In this document: positions 8,988 through 18,119 of the stretch, piece by piece
How the letters are laid out: each line of letters begins with the position of its first letter
Numbering within the stretch: position 1 is the stretch's first letter
From: Mucilaginibacter agri
GTDB taxonomy: Bacteria; Bacteroidota; Bacteroidia; Sphingobacteriales; Sphingobacteriaceae
Direction: 5' to 3'
Length of the DNA stretch: 64,000 nt
Assembly (NCBI RefSeq): GCF_009928685.1
Contig: NZ_WWEO01000044.1
Span: forward strand, 62,001-126,000
Position numbers and translations under genes: made by a program
Notes under the pieces: model-generated
Told to the model about the DNA's origin: nothing
Seen by the model: only the letters and a program-made list of their open reading frames with translations
The model's database searches: none

Positions 8988-10190
8988 TTATTCATCCAAT
9001 GATCTTTTAATACCCATTTCCAATCCCCGTAATTCGGCCAAACCTTTTAGCCTGCCTATTACCGAATAACCTGGATACGTATTGTAGTTAAAATCATCCA
9101 ATATCTTATGCCCATGATCGGGACGCATCGGAATAGCAACATTCCCTCTGCCCAACTTTTCTCTTTTTAATTGTTCCTCTATTATAGCCTTCATTACAGC
9201 AAATATATCTGTGCTTCCATCTAAATGTTCGGCTTCAAAAAAGCTGCCGCTAGCCTCGCGTTGAACGTTTCTTAAATGCAAAAAGTGGATGTGCTCTCCT
9301 AACCTGGATATTATGCCCGGTATGTTGTTATCAGCCCGTGCGCCTAACGAACCCGTGCATAATGTAATGCCATTTGCTACAGAAGGACAAGCATTTACAA
9401 TAGCCGCCAAGTCTTGTTCTGTCGATGCTACTCTTGGCAAACCCAGTATCGGGAATGGCGGATCATCAGGATGGATGCACATCTTCACACCTAACTTTTC
9501 TGCCGACGGAATAATGGCGCGTAGAAAGTAGAAGAGATTTTCCTTTAATGCTTCGCTGTCAGTGTTTTTATACTTATTAAGGTATTCTTTAAATTCAGGG
9601 ATGGTAAACACCTCATCTGTCCCAGGCAACCCGGCTAATACTGTATTGGTTAATAACTCAATTTCAGTTTTAGTCAGGCTATCGAGATAGCTTTTGGCTT
9701 CAGCCTGTTGTTGTTTAGTAAACTCATTGAAGGCTGCTTCCCGTTCTAATATATACAGATCAAATGCAGCTACAGCAATGGCCTCGTAACGTAACGCAGA
9801 TGCATCACTGGGCAAGCGATAGTCTAGATGCGTACGCGTCCAATCCAACACAGGCATGAAATTGTAACATATGGTATTGATACCTGCCTCTGATAAGTTT
9901 TTCAGCGTTTCTATATAATTTTCGATGTATTTATCGCGATCGGGCTTACCCAATTTAATGCTCTCGTGGATATTAACGCTTTCGACAACCGCCCAGTTGA
10001 AGCCTGCATTTTCAATCACGTTCTTGCGGATATCGATCTCCTCTTTACTCCAAACTTCCCCGCTTGGGATATGGTGCAAGGCAGAAACTATTCCGGTTGC
10101 GCCGGTCTGTTTAATAGCCTGTAAGGTTACGGGATCTGACGGGCCGAACCATCGGAATGTTTGCTCTAAATCGGGTATCATATTTATCAA
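8988..10190 (-). CDS. uxuA: Mannonate dehydratase
   Basis: The 400-residue protein matches UxuA along its length. It starts with MINMIPDLEQTFRWFGPSDPV, has GATGIVSALHHIPSGEVW near residues 30-47 and CIHPDDPPFPILGLPRV near 240, and ends with an MRPDHGHKILDD segment. The enzyme dehydrates D-mannonate to 2-keto-3-deoxygluconate in the cytoplasm using a divalent metal. In this locus it would process the glucuronic acid cut from xylan by the GH115 enzyme. The isomerase step (UxaC) is not in the window; the reductase may be the SDR at 11457. The CAATCGATTG site at 10246-10255 lies about 55 bp upstream of its start codon. Confidence 0.95.
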   Translation of the reverse strand: MINMIPDLEQTFRWFGPSDPVTLQAIKQTGATGIVSALHHIPSGEVWSKEEIDIRKNVIENAGFNWAVVESVNIHESIKLGKPDRDKYIENYIETLKNLSEAGINTICYNFMPVLDWTRTHLDYRLPSDASALRYEAIAVAAFDLYILEREAAFNEFTKQQQAEAKSYLDSLTKTEIELLTNTVLAGLPGTDEVFTIPEFKEYLNKYKNTDSEALKENLFYFLRAIIPSAEKLGVKMCIHPDDPPFPILGLPRVASTEQDLAAIVNACPSVANGITLCTGSLGARADNNIPGIISRLGEHIHFLHLRNVQREASGSFFEAEHLDGSTDIFAVMKAIIEEQLKREKLGRGNVAIPMRPDHGHKILDDFNYNTYPGYSVIGRLKGLAELRGLEMGIKRSLDE

Positions 10191-10245
10191 TTAGCTGTTA
10201 TCGTTGGCTTTTTAGATTTAATAAAATCAAAAATATAAATTTGCG

Positions 10246-10255
10246 CAATCGATTG
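10246..10255. promoter_or_regulatory. LacI-type operator CAATCGATTG between uxuA and lacI-type gene 1
   Basis: A perfect palindrome (GCAATCGATTGT with flanks) in the 217-bp divergent region between uxuA and the LacI regulator at 10408. It could control both directions. Confidence 0.75.
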
Positions 10256-10407
10256 TATTATTTTATAAATTAGTACTGAAATTATTTTAGTTTCACGTGA
10301 TATAATAACACGCTAAGGAATGATATTATGATGTATGAATTACGTGGCAGATTGTTAAACTTTCTAAATTGCTCTTGATTATTCAAAAAGCATTATAAAA
10401 CCGATTT

Positions 10408-11439
10408 ATGAGCAAGGGCGAAAAAGACGTAACCATATACGATATAGCTGATAAACTTAATATCTCTGCCGCGACCGTTAGCAGGGCGTTAAAAGATCAT
10501 CCACGGGTTAATAAAAACACCAAAAAGCTCATTGTAAAAACGGCTGAGGAGATGGGCTATCTTTCCAATTCATTTGCCAGCAATCTTCGCAAAAAAAGCA
10601 GCAATATCATTGGTTTAATTGTGCCACGGCTGAACAGCAATTTCATGGCCGATGTAATTGCAGGTATCGAAAAGGTGCTTAATAACAACAATTACAACCT
10701 TTTCATTAGCCAATCGTTAGAGACGATGACTAAGGAGATAGCTAATGCCAATGCTATGCTTGTAAACCGCGTAGATGGCCTGTTGGTTTCTTTGGCTTAT
10801 GACACTACTAACATTGATCATTTCGATCCTTTTATAAAAAGACAAGTACCAGTAATATTTTTCGACAGGGTATTTGAAAGCGACTCTTGTCCGCAGATTT
10901 ATATTGATAATCAAAAAGCTGCTTATGAGGTCACCTCCCATTTAATTAAGCAAGGCTGTAAACGCGTAATGCATATTACAGCCAGCCAGTTACGTAACGT
11001 ATATGCCGATAGGTTAGCGGGTTATAAAAAAGCTTTAGAAGATAACGCCATTAAATTTGACGAAAGCCTGGTTATCATAAACGATTTGAGCCGCGAAGCC
11101 GGCATACAAGCTGCGCAACAAATACTGGATATGCCCAACAAGCCCGATGGCATTTTTGTAGCAAATGACAGCTGTGCGGTTAGCTGTATGCAAACACTAA
11201 TTAAAGCAGGTATCAATATCCCCCATGATATTGCCGTTGCCGGTTTCAACAATGACCCGATGACTTGCGTTATCGAGCCTAATCTTACAACGGTAAACTA
11301 CAAAGGCTACGAGATGGGCGAAGTAGCCGCCAAATTGGTGATAGACAGGCTGGTCAATAAAAACGAATTTCATCCTGCACACGGGGTGATATTGCGCTCA
11401 GAACTGATTGTGCGCGAATCATCCACACGCATAACATAA
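10408..11439 (+). CDS. LacI-family transcriptional regulator 1
   Basis: The 343-residue protein has standard LacI length. The helix-turn-helix (TIYDIADKLNISAATVSRAL, residues 9-28) is followed by the hinge helix (SNSFASNLRKKS, about 53-64). The periplasmic-binding-protein-like sensor domain starts at IIGLIVPRLNSNF and includes DGIFVANDSCAV near 250. It lies 17 bp upstream of an SDR gene and is divergent from uxuA, so a uronate-pathway effector is likely. A second LacI paralogue lies at 17076. Both face a CAATCGATTG site, and which protein binds which site cannot be told from sequence. Confidence 0.92.
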   Translation: MSKGEKDVTIYDIADKLNISAATVSRALKDHPRVNKNTKKLIVKTAEEMGYLSNSFASNLRKKSSNIIGLIVPRLNSNFMADVIAGIEKVLNNNNYNLFISQSLETMTKEIANANAMLVNRVDGLLVSLAYDTTNIDHFDPFIKRQVPVIFFDRVFESDSCPQIYIDNQKAAYEVTSHLIKQGCKRVMHITASQLRNVYADRLAGYKKALEDNAIKFDESLVIINDLSREAGIQAAQQILDMPNKPDGIFVANDSCAVSCMQTLIKAGINIPHDIAVAGFNNDPMTCVIEPNLTTVNYKGYEMGEVAAKLVIDRLVNKNEFHPAHGVILRSELIVRESSTRIT

Positions 11440-11456
11440 TTTCTACTAATAAATTA

Positions 11457-12203
11457 ATGAACTCAAACACCAAAATAGCTATTGTTACGGGCGGCGCTTC
11501 GGGCTTAGGATTGGCAACCGCAACCACATTTGTAAACAATGGTATCAAAACAATAATCATCGGTCGCGACGAAAAGAAACTTCAGGATGCGGCAACCAAG
11601 CTAGGTTCTCTCTGCGTTTATAAAGTCTGTGACCTTAGTAATCTCTCTCTCATTCCCGGCCTGGTTAATGGCATTGTAAATGATTTTGGGGTGCCGGATA
11701 TTTTGGTTAACAACGCCGGCATCAATATGAAAAAGCCTTTTGTCGAAGTTAGCGATCAGGATTTTCAATCTATTATACAGACTAACCTCACCTCGGTATT
11801 TGTGCTCAGCCGCGAAGTTGTAAAACAAATGACAACTGTAGGAAGCGGCTCTATCGTCAACATAAGCTCTATGGCATCGCAATACGGCATACCATATGTA
11901 ATTGCCTACACGGCCACAAAATCGGCCATTGAAGGTATGACGAGAGCTATGGCTACCGAATTATCGCCACAAGGCATCCGCGTTAATTGTGTGGCACCTG
12001 GATTTATTGCAACAGACATGTCGGCAAAGGCATTGGATAACGATCCTGCACGCAAACAAAAAGTGCTGTCCCGCACACCGATGGGCAAACTGGGTAATCC
12101 CGAAGATGTGGCCGAAGCGGTGCTATACCTGGCATCAGACGCAGCCAAATACGTTACCGGTGTAGTATTACCTATTGACGGGGGAAACTCCGTGGGATTC
12201 TAG
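11457..12203 (+). CDS. SDR-family oxidoreductase, possible fructuronate reductase or KduD-like
   Basis: The 248-residue classical short-chain dehydrogenase has the cofactor motif TGGASGLG (residues 11-18), NNAG (85-88) and the catalytic Ser138, Tyr151 and Lys155 (YTATK). It ends with the usual VTGVVLPIDGG. It is read 17 bp behind a LacI gene that is divergent from uxuA. A uronate-pathway step is therefore likely, such as fructuronate to mannonate (filling the missing UxuB role) or a KduD-type ketoacid reduction. The family is too broad for the sequence to decide between these, or a gluconate 5-dehydrogenase-like activity. Only the fold and catalytic type are firm. Confidence 0.85.
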   Translation: MNSNTKIAIVTGGASGLGLATATTFVNNGIKTIIIGRDEKKLQDAATKLGSLCVYKVCDLSNLSLIPGLVNGIVNDFGVPDILVNNAGINMKKPFVEVSDQDFQSIIQTNLTSVFVLSREVVKQMTTVGSGSIVNISSMASQYGIPYVIAYTATKSAIEGMTRAMATELSPQGIRVNCVAPGFIATDMSAKALDNDPARKQKVLSRTPMGKLGNPEDVAEAVLYLASDAAKYVTGVVLPIDGGNSVGF

Positions 12204-12229
12204 TTTGGCGGAGTATAATTTGTTGATGA

Positions 12230-12341
12230 GTTAATTTGTCGATTTGTCAATAAGTCCATTCTTTCAAATATAGAGCACAAAAAAAGCCGCTATCTTAAAG
12301 ATAGCGGCTTTTTATTTTCATTGACAAATCAACAAATTAAC
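12230..12341. repeat. Quasi-palindromic arms framing a terminator
   Basis: The arm starting GTTAATTTGTCGATTTGTCA (12230-12250) is the inverted copy, with one mismatch in 21, of the arm starting TTGACAAATCAACAAATTAA (12321-12341). The terminator hairpin lies between them. The arms are built from short words such as TTGTCAA and TTGTTGA. A similar arrangement lies at 60105-60221. Confidence 0.7.
12281..12314. terminator. Bidirectional terminator
   Basis: AAAAAGCCGCTATCTT pairs with AAGATAGCGGCTTTTT around a short loop, giving T-runs on both strands. It ends the LacI-SDR operon (plus) and the convergent xylose operon (minus). Confidence 0.9.
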
Positions 12342-12372
12342 CAATTGTCAAATTATGCGCGGAGCGCATTTT

Positions 12373-14043
12373 CTACCAGAAGATTGAATATAGCGCTACA
12401 ATTACGCCGCATACAATCAGCGCACCGGCTGTAAAAGCGCGTGATGTTTTAAACATTGAGGCGTCAATCTCCAGTCCGTTTGCTTTATCGCCACGTGCGT
12501 TTTCTACCCATGATATGATCACCATACCAACCACGCAGATGAGGAATACAAAACCCATACGATCGAGGAATGGAATTTCGTAAACACCTGCATCGCTCTT
12601 TTTAGAGAAACCCATTGGTGCCAGCCATGCAAGGTTGGCAATTGTTGGTAAAAACTTAAAGAATACCGAAAGGATAAACCCACCTACCGCGCTGAATACA
12701 GCAGCTGTTGATGTAGTGCGTTTCCAGAAGAAACCCAGCAAGAACATGGCAAAAATACCCGGAGATACGAAGCCTGTATACTCCTGAATATATTGGAAAC
12801 CACCTTTTTTATCGATACCTAAAAATGGAGAAATAACAATACCTAATATCATAGCTATTACAACAGCTATCTTGCCGGTGCGTACCAGGCTTATATCCGT
12901 TGCTTCGGGGTTAATAGCTTTCTTGTAAACGTCGAGCGTAAAAATAGTAGCGATACTATTTGCTTTACCCGCCAGCGATGCAACAACGGCAGCCGTTAAA
13001 GCCGCAAATGATAAACCTTTTAAACCGGCAGGCAATAAGTTAAGCAATACGGGATATGCCCTGTCGGGGTTAACCTCGCCGCCTTGTATCAGATCTTGAT
13101 GAAACAGATCTTGCTTGTAAAGCACGTAGGCCGCAATACCCGGTAACACCACAATTACAGGCATTAACATTTTTAAGCAAGCCGCGAAAAGCAAGCCTCC
13201 ACGGGCCGTTTTTAAGTTAGCACCCAAGGCACGTTGCGTAATGTACTGGTTACAACCCCAATAGTTAAGGTTTACAATCCACATACCGCCAATTAGCACG
13301 GTTAAACCCGGAAGGTCCATATAGCTTGGGTTGTCCTTTTTTAGTATCATGTGGAAGTGATCGTTGGCCTGGCTCATCATTAGGTTAAAGCCATTAAGCA
13401 CGCCATGCTGTCCAAAGTGCGAAGCCACCAGGTTAAGCGCGATATAAGTTGTTACTAAACCGCCTAGTATCAGAAAGAAAACCTGGATTACGTCTGTAAA
13501 ACCAATTACTTTCATACCACCAAGCGTAATAATTACAGCGAAAATTGCTAACCCCCATATACACGCCTGGAAAGGAATACCCGATATAGAGTTTACGGCA
13601 AGCGCCCCCAGATACAGAATTGAAGTAAGGTTAACCACAATGTATAGTAACAACCAAAAGATGGCCATAATCATAGCCACAGTGCCGTTATAGCGCTGCG
13701 ACAAGAATTGCGGCATGGTAAAAATCTTATTCTTAAGGTAAACAGGAATAAAAAATACCGCCACAATAATCAGGGTAGCTGCAGCCATCCATTCGTAAGT
13801 TGCTATGGCTAATCCCATCTTAAAGCCCGAACCACTCATACCGATCATTTGCTCGGCTGAGATATTCGACGCGATTAGCGATGCGCCTATGGCCCACCAG
13901 GTTAACGACCCTTCGGCCAAAAAGTAGTCTTTAGAAGTTGCATCAGCATTGTGCTTGCGTTTGTACACCCAAAAACCGTAGGCTGATACGATAATGAAGT
14001 ACACAAAAAATACGACGTAATCGCCGGTGGATAGTCTTCTCAT
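12373..14043 (-). CDS. Sodium/solute symporter (SSS family), probable xylose or xyloside transporter
   Basis: The 556-residue protein is rich in hydrophobic helices (about 13-14 membrane segments) and starts STGDYVVFFVYFIIVSAYGFWVYKR. The SGLT-type features KDYFLAEGSLTWWAIGASLIASNISAEQMIG (about residues 38-68) and NYWGCNQYITQRALGA (about 255-270) are characteristic of sodium-coupled sugar carriers. It is the last gene of a minus-strand group behind xylulokinase and xylose isomerase, with a gap of 64 bp, so D-xylose uptake across the inner membrane is the likely role. The substrate is inferred from context. Confidence 0.9.
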   Translation of the reverse strand: MRRLSTGDYVVFFVYFIIVSAYGFWVYKRKHNADATSKDYFLAEGSLTWWAIGASLIASNISAEQMIGMSGSGFKMGLAIATYEWMAAATLIIVAVFFIPVYLKNKIFTMPQFLSQRYNGTVAMIMAIFWLLLYIVVNLTSILYLGALAVNSISGIPFQACIWGLAIFAVIITLGGMKVIGFTDVIQVFFLILGGLVTTYIALNLVASHFGQHGVLNGFNLMMSQANDHFHMILKKDNPSYMDLPGLTVLIGGMWIVNLNYWGCNQYITQRALGANLKTARGGLLFAACLKMLMPVIVVLPGIAAYVLYKQDLFHQDLIQGGEVNPDRAYPVLLNLLPAGLKGLSFAALTAAVVASLAGKANSIATIFTLDVYKKAINPEATDISLVRTGKIAVVIAMILGIVISPFLGIDKKGGFQYIQEYTGFVSPGIFAMFLLGFFWKRTTSTAAVFSAVGGFILSVFFKFLPTIANLAWLAPMGFSKKSDAGVYEIPFLDRMGFVFLICVVGMVIISWVENARGDKANGLEIDASMFKTSRAFTAGALIVCGVIVALYSIFW

Positions 14044-14107
14044 TTATTAATTAGGTTTTAATTTGGCTTGGTTTAACAGATTTAAGTTGTCTGCCTGACA
14101 ATTATAA

Positions 14108-15439
14108 TTATATAAACCGATTAATCAAATTTTCGAGATACTCTTGTTTTCCACTAACTACTTTTGGTTCACCGTTTTCGGCAGCGTAGTTGCGCAGATC
14201 TTCTAAAGACAATTTACCTTCTTCAAATTCTTTACCTTTTCCGCTGTCGAAAGAAGCATACCTGTCGGTTCTGATCTTTTTGTAATCTGATTTCTGCAAG
14301 ATGTTATCTGCAATAACTAAAGCGCGTGCAAATACATCGATACCACCGATATGCGAGTAGAAAAGATCAGCCTGATCTGTGGAGTTACGACGAATCTTAG
14401 CATCGAAATTGATACCACCACCCTGGAAACCACCAGCTTCTAAAATAATCAGCATATACTCTGCCACTTCCGCAATATTGTTAGGGAATTGATCTGTATC
14501 CCAACCATTTTGCATATCGCCGCGGTTGGCGTCTATTGAACCCAACAAACCTGCATCGGCAGCAACCTGTAACTCATGCTGAAAAGTATGACCGGCAAGC
14601 GTAGCGTGGTTTACTTCCAGGTTTAGTTTGAAGTCGTTCATCAGATCGTATTTCTGTAAGAAACCTAATACCGTAGCAGCATCATAATCATACTGGTGTT
14701 TAGTTGGTTCGCAAGGTTTCGGTTCGATAAAGAAAGTACCTTTAAAGCCTTGCTTGCGGGCGTAATCTTTAGCAGTATGTAAGAATTTAGCTAAATGCTC
14801 CTGCTCGCGTTTCAGGTTGGTGTTTAACAATGACATATAGCCTTCGCGACCACCCCAGAACACATAATTTTCGCCACCTAATGCAATTGTTGCATCTAAC
14901 GCTGCTTTAACCTGTGCGCCGCCATGGGCAAGCACGTGAAAATCGGGATTAGTAGAAGCTCCGTTCATATAACGGTGATGAGAGAACAGATTGGCAGTAC
15001 CCCAAAGCAATTTAACGCCGCTTGCGGCTTGTTTTTGCTTCGCATATTCTACCATTGCGTTTAAGCGACGCTCATTTTCGTTGATATCATTAGTATAGTC
15101 AACCACATCCACATCGTGGAAGCAATAATAAGTTAAGCCTAATTTGGTGATGAACTCAAACGCTGCGTCCATTTTATCTTTGGCACGTTCAACAGCATCA
15201 GCTTTAGCATCCCAGGGATGAACGTGTGTTGGCTCGCCAAACGGATCGGCACCATTACCAACAAACGAATGCCAGTAGGCAACTGCGAAGCGAAGATGCT
15301 CCTGCATGGTTTTTCCGGCTACAACTTTGTTGGCATCATACCATCTGTAAGCAAGCGGATTATCACTCTGTGGCCCTTCGTAACCAATGGCTCCAATCCC
15401 TTTAAAAAATTCCTTTTCTCCTGTTATAATATTTGACAT
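14108..15439 (-). CDS. xylA: Xylose isomerase
   Basis: The 443-residue protein has class II XylA length. Features include [11 protein letters not shown] near residue 105, [13 protein letters not shown] near 195, [17 protein letters not shown] with metal-ligand Glu239, and [20 protein letters not shown] near 305. The enzyme converts D-xylose to D-xylulose in the cytoplasm using two divalent metals. It follows xylB by 42 bp on the minus strand and precedes the symporter, forming a xylB-xylA-transporter operon. This operon would handle the xylose released by the GH10 and GH43 enzymes of the same locus. Confidence 0.97.
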   Translation of the reverse strand: MSNIITGEKEFFKGIGAIGYEGPQSDNPLAYRWYDANKVVAGKTMQEHLRFAVAYWHSFVGNGADPFGEPTHVHPWDAKADAVERAKDKMDAAFEFITKLGLTYYCFHDVDVVDYTNDINENERRLNAMVEYAKQKQAASGVKLLWGTANLFSHHRYMNGASTNPDFHVLAHGGAQVKAALDATIALGGENYVFWGGREGYMSLLNTNLKREQEHLAKFLHTAKDYARKQGFKGTFFIEPKPCEPTKHQYDYDAATVLGFLQKYDLMNDFKLNLEVNHATLAGHTFQHELQVAADAGLLGSIDANRGDMQNGWDTDQFPNNIAEVAEYMLIILEAGGFQGGGINFDAKIRRNSTDQADLFYSHIGGIDVFARALVIADNILQKSDYKKIRTDRYASFDSGKGKEFEEGKLSLEDLRNYAAENGEPKVVSGKQEYLENLINRFI

Positions 15440-15481
15440 GCTATTAAAATTTGAGTTCTTATTTATTTTATTATCTGACTG

Positions 15482-16963
15482 TTATAATATTTCCAATTGT
15501 CTTTCCAGCAACGATTTCCACTCCTGGTATACCTGTTCCAGGCTATCACCCGAAGGCTGAATTAGCTGCACAGGTTTCATGTTTTTAAAGGCTTCAGCTG
15601 GGGTTTGATAAACGCCTGAACCGATACCCGCACCAAGTGCAGCACCTACGCTACCATCGTTCTCATAAAGTTCAACAGGTACGCCTGTAACATTTACAAA
15701 GCTTTGCGCAAAAACATCGCTCAAGAAAAGATTGGCTTTCCCTGCCCTGATGATCGATGGCGACATTCCGTTCTCACGCATAATGTCCAGCCCGTATCTG
15801 AAGGCACAGGCTATCCCCTCTTGTATCGCCCTGAATACATGGGCTTGTGTATGCAGATTTAGATCGATATGGTGGAAATGTACCCCTACCAGCTTATTGT
15901 TAAGCATCCGCTCTGCACCGTTGCCAAAAGGAAGGATACGTAACCCCTCGCTTCCAGATGGAATGGATTGGGCCATATCATTCATTTGCTTATAGCTAAT
16001 TGACGAACCGAAAAGGTTTTTAGCCCAACGATTAAGGCTACCGGTACCATTAATGCAAAGCAACACTCCCAGGCGCTTTTGTTCGTCAGCATAGTTTACA
16101 TGCGCAAAAGTGTTTACACGGGATTGCTTGTCGTAAGTAAGTTCATCGCTTACGCCATAGATTACACCCGAAGTACCTGCCGTAGCTGCAACCTCTCCCG
16201 GTTGAAGTACATTTAGTGAAAGCGCATTATTAGGCTGGTCGCCGGCTTTGTAAGTAACCGGGATACCTGCTTTTAATTTGAGTTGAGTTGCAACAGCAGC
16301 TGTTACCTCGCCATGTACAGAAAAAACAGGTAATATCTCGGGAAATAGATCTTTACTAAAACCAAAATAGTTGATTACATCCTCAGACAACGTTCCGTTG
16401 ATAAAATCAAAAAACACCCCTTCTGATAAAGAAGATACCGAACTGGTGATACTCCCGGTTAGCTTCATGGCAATAAAATCACCGGGTAGCATGATCTTAT
16501 CTATCTTATTATAAATTTCGGGCTCATTTTCTTTGACCCAGGCGAGTTTAGAGGCTGTAAAATTTCCGGGTGAGTTAAGCAGGTGTGATAAACAATGCTC
16601 TTCACCTATAGCCTCGAACGCTTTATTGCCAATCTCCACAGCACGACTATCGCACCAGATAATGCTATCGCGCAATAATTGCTGGTCTTTGTCGACCAAT
16701 ACCAGGCCGTGCATCTGGTAGCCGATGCCGATGGCCGATATATCCAAAGGATTATACTTGCCACTTTGATTGCATAGCGCAATAGCCTGTTGAGCCTGCT
16801 CCCACCACATGTTGGGCGACTGCTCTGCCCATCCAGAATGGAGTGATTTAATTGGCGATTCTGTATCGGGATATTGAGCGCTGGCAACGGCTTTTTGTGT
16901 AGCCGCATCAACAACTGAAACTTTAACAGACGAAGTCCCGATATCGATTCCTAATAGTAACAT
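15482..16963 (-). CDS. xylB: Xylulokinase
   Basis: The 493-residue FGGY-family kinase has the phosphate-binding start LLLGIDIGTSSVKVSVVDA and the XylB feature GIGYQMHGLVLVDKDQQ near residue 80. GDQPNNALSLNVLQPGEVAATAGTSGVIYG near 250 and a C-terminal GSVGAALGAGIGSG follow. It phosphorylates D-xylulose to xylulose 5-phosphate for the pentose phosphate pathway. It is the first gene of the xylBA-symporter group. The operator CAATCGATTG at 17031-17040 lies 68 bp upstream, in the region shared with the divergent second LacI gene. Confidence 0.95.
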   Translation of the reverse strand: MLLLGIDIGTSSVKVSVVDAATQKAVASAQYPDTESPIKSLHSGWAEQSPNMWWEQAQQAIALCNQSGKYNPLDISAIGIGYQMHGLVLVDKDQQLLRDSIIWCDSRAVEIGNKAFEAIGEEHCLSHLLNSPGNFTASKLAWVKENEPEIYNKIDKIMLPGDFIAMKLTGSITSSVSSLSEGVFFDFINGTLSEDVINYFGFSKDLFPEILPVFSVHGEVTAAVATQLKLKAGIPVTYKAGDQPNNALSLNVLQPGEVAATAGTSGVIYGVSDELTYDKQSRVNTFAHVNYADEQKRLGVLLCINGTGSLNRWAKNLFGSSISYKQMNDMAQSIPSGSEGLRILPFGNGAERMLNNKLVGVHFHHIDLNLHTQAHVFRAIQEGIACAFRYGLDIMRENGMSPSIIRAGKANLFLSDVFAQSFVNVTGVPVELYENDGSVGAALGAGIGSGVYQTPAEAFKNMKPVQLIQPSGDSLEQVYQEWKSLLERQLEIL

Positions 16964-17030
16964 AATTTGGTGTATACCTGGTTTTAAATTGCACTAGCAA
17001 CCAACGAAATTAAATTATTTTTTGAATATG

Positions 17031-17040
17031 CAATCGATTG
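17031..17040. promoter_or_regulatory. LacI-type operator CAATCGATTG between xylB and lacI-type gene 2
   Basis: A perfect palindrome in the 112-bp divergent gap. For the plus-strand LacI gene it lies just upstream of a -7-like TATTTTTG (17049-17056). This fits autoregulation and repression of the xylose operon. Confidence 0.78.
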
Positions 17041-17075
17041 TTGAAATTTATTTTTGCATTTTTGTTTAACCGAGT

Positions 17076-18113
17076 ATGAAACCGAAAAAACGAACCACAA
17101 TTTATGACATTGCCGAAAAGCTTAATGTCACCCCATCATCCGTATCGCGTGCACTTAATAACAGTAATTATGTTAATGAGACGACGAAAAAGCTGATCTT
17201 AAAAACTGCCGAAGAGCTTAATTATAAGCGCAATACGCTTGCATCTAATCTGCGTAAAGGCCAGTCTAAAACCATTGGGGTTGTTGTTCCTCGTATTAAT
17301 CAAAACTTTTTCGCCAATGTTATTGCAGGTATTGAGGATGCAACTTATAAGCAAGGTTACAACCTCATTATCTGCCAATCGAACGAATCTTATGAAAAAG
17401 AAGTTCAATCTATCAATACACTCATCAACCAACATGTTGATTGTATTGTAATCTCGGTTTCTGTCGACAGCAAAAATTACAAGCATTTGCAAAACGTACT
17501 CGACCACGGCATACAACTGATACAATTTGACCGCGTGGTTGAAGAACTGGAAACGCTTAAAGTAATTAATGACAATGAACAAGCCTCATTTGAAGCTGTT
17601 AACCAAATCATTGAACAAGGCTACAAACGCATAGCACTGCTGGAAGGGCCGCAAAACCTGGCTATTTTCCGTCAGCGTAAAACTGGCTATTTGAACGCCT
17701 TGGCTAAAAACAACATGCCTGTGATTGATGAACTGATCATCGAAAACGCATGGACTAAAGAACTCGGTGCCAAAGCCACACGCAAATTATTGGGCCTTAA
17801 ACAACCACCCGATGCTATTTTTGCATCTACCTCCGATTTCTCTGCACTTGGCGTATTGGAGGTAGCTACCGCCATGAACTTTAAAGTACCTTCTCAACTG
17901 GGTATCTGTGGTTACTCTAACGAAGACTTTACTGAATTAACAAGTCCGTCTATTACGACCATAGATCAGTTTAGTTTTTATATGGGCAAAACGGTGGCTA
18001 ATTTATATTTTCAGGAAATGGAGAATAATGACACCATTGTTGTTCCGAAAATTATTAGCATTAAGCCCAAAGTAATCATGCGTACATCAACTCAAAAATT
18101 AAAAAAAGACTAA
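17076..18113 (+). CDS. LacI-family transcriptional regulator 2 (xylose operon neighbour)
   Basis: The 345-residue LacI protein has the HTH TIYDIAEKLNVTPSSVSRAL (residues 8-27), hinge region NTLASNLRKGQ and a sensor domain from IGVVVPRINQNFF onward. It is a paralogue of the regulator at 10408, with the same architecture but a different recognition helix (TPSSVSR instead of SAATVSR). It is divergent from xylB, and its gene stops 6 bp before the convergent GH115 gene. A xylose or xylo-oligosaccharide effector is inferred. Xylan loci of Bacteroides are usually run by hybrid two-component regulators, so LacI control is a notable difference here. Confidence 0.92.
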   Translation: MKPKKRTTIYDIAEKLNVTPSSVSRALNNSNYVNETTKKLILKTAEELNYKRNTLASNLRKGQSKTIGVVVPRINQNFFANVIAGIEDATYKQGYNLIICQSNESYEKEVQSINTLINQHVDCIVISVSVDSKNYKHLQNVLDHGIQLIQFDRVVEELETLKVINDNEQASFEAVNQIIEQGYKRIALLEGPQNLAIFRQRKTGYLNALAKNNMPVIDELIIENAWTKELGAKATRKLLGLKQPPDAIFASTSDFSALGVLEVATAMNFKVPSQLGICGYSNEDFTELTSPSITTIDQFSFYMGKTVANLYFQEMENNDTIVVPKIISIKPKVIMRTSTQKLKKD

Positions 18114-18119
18114 CTCCCG

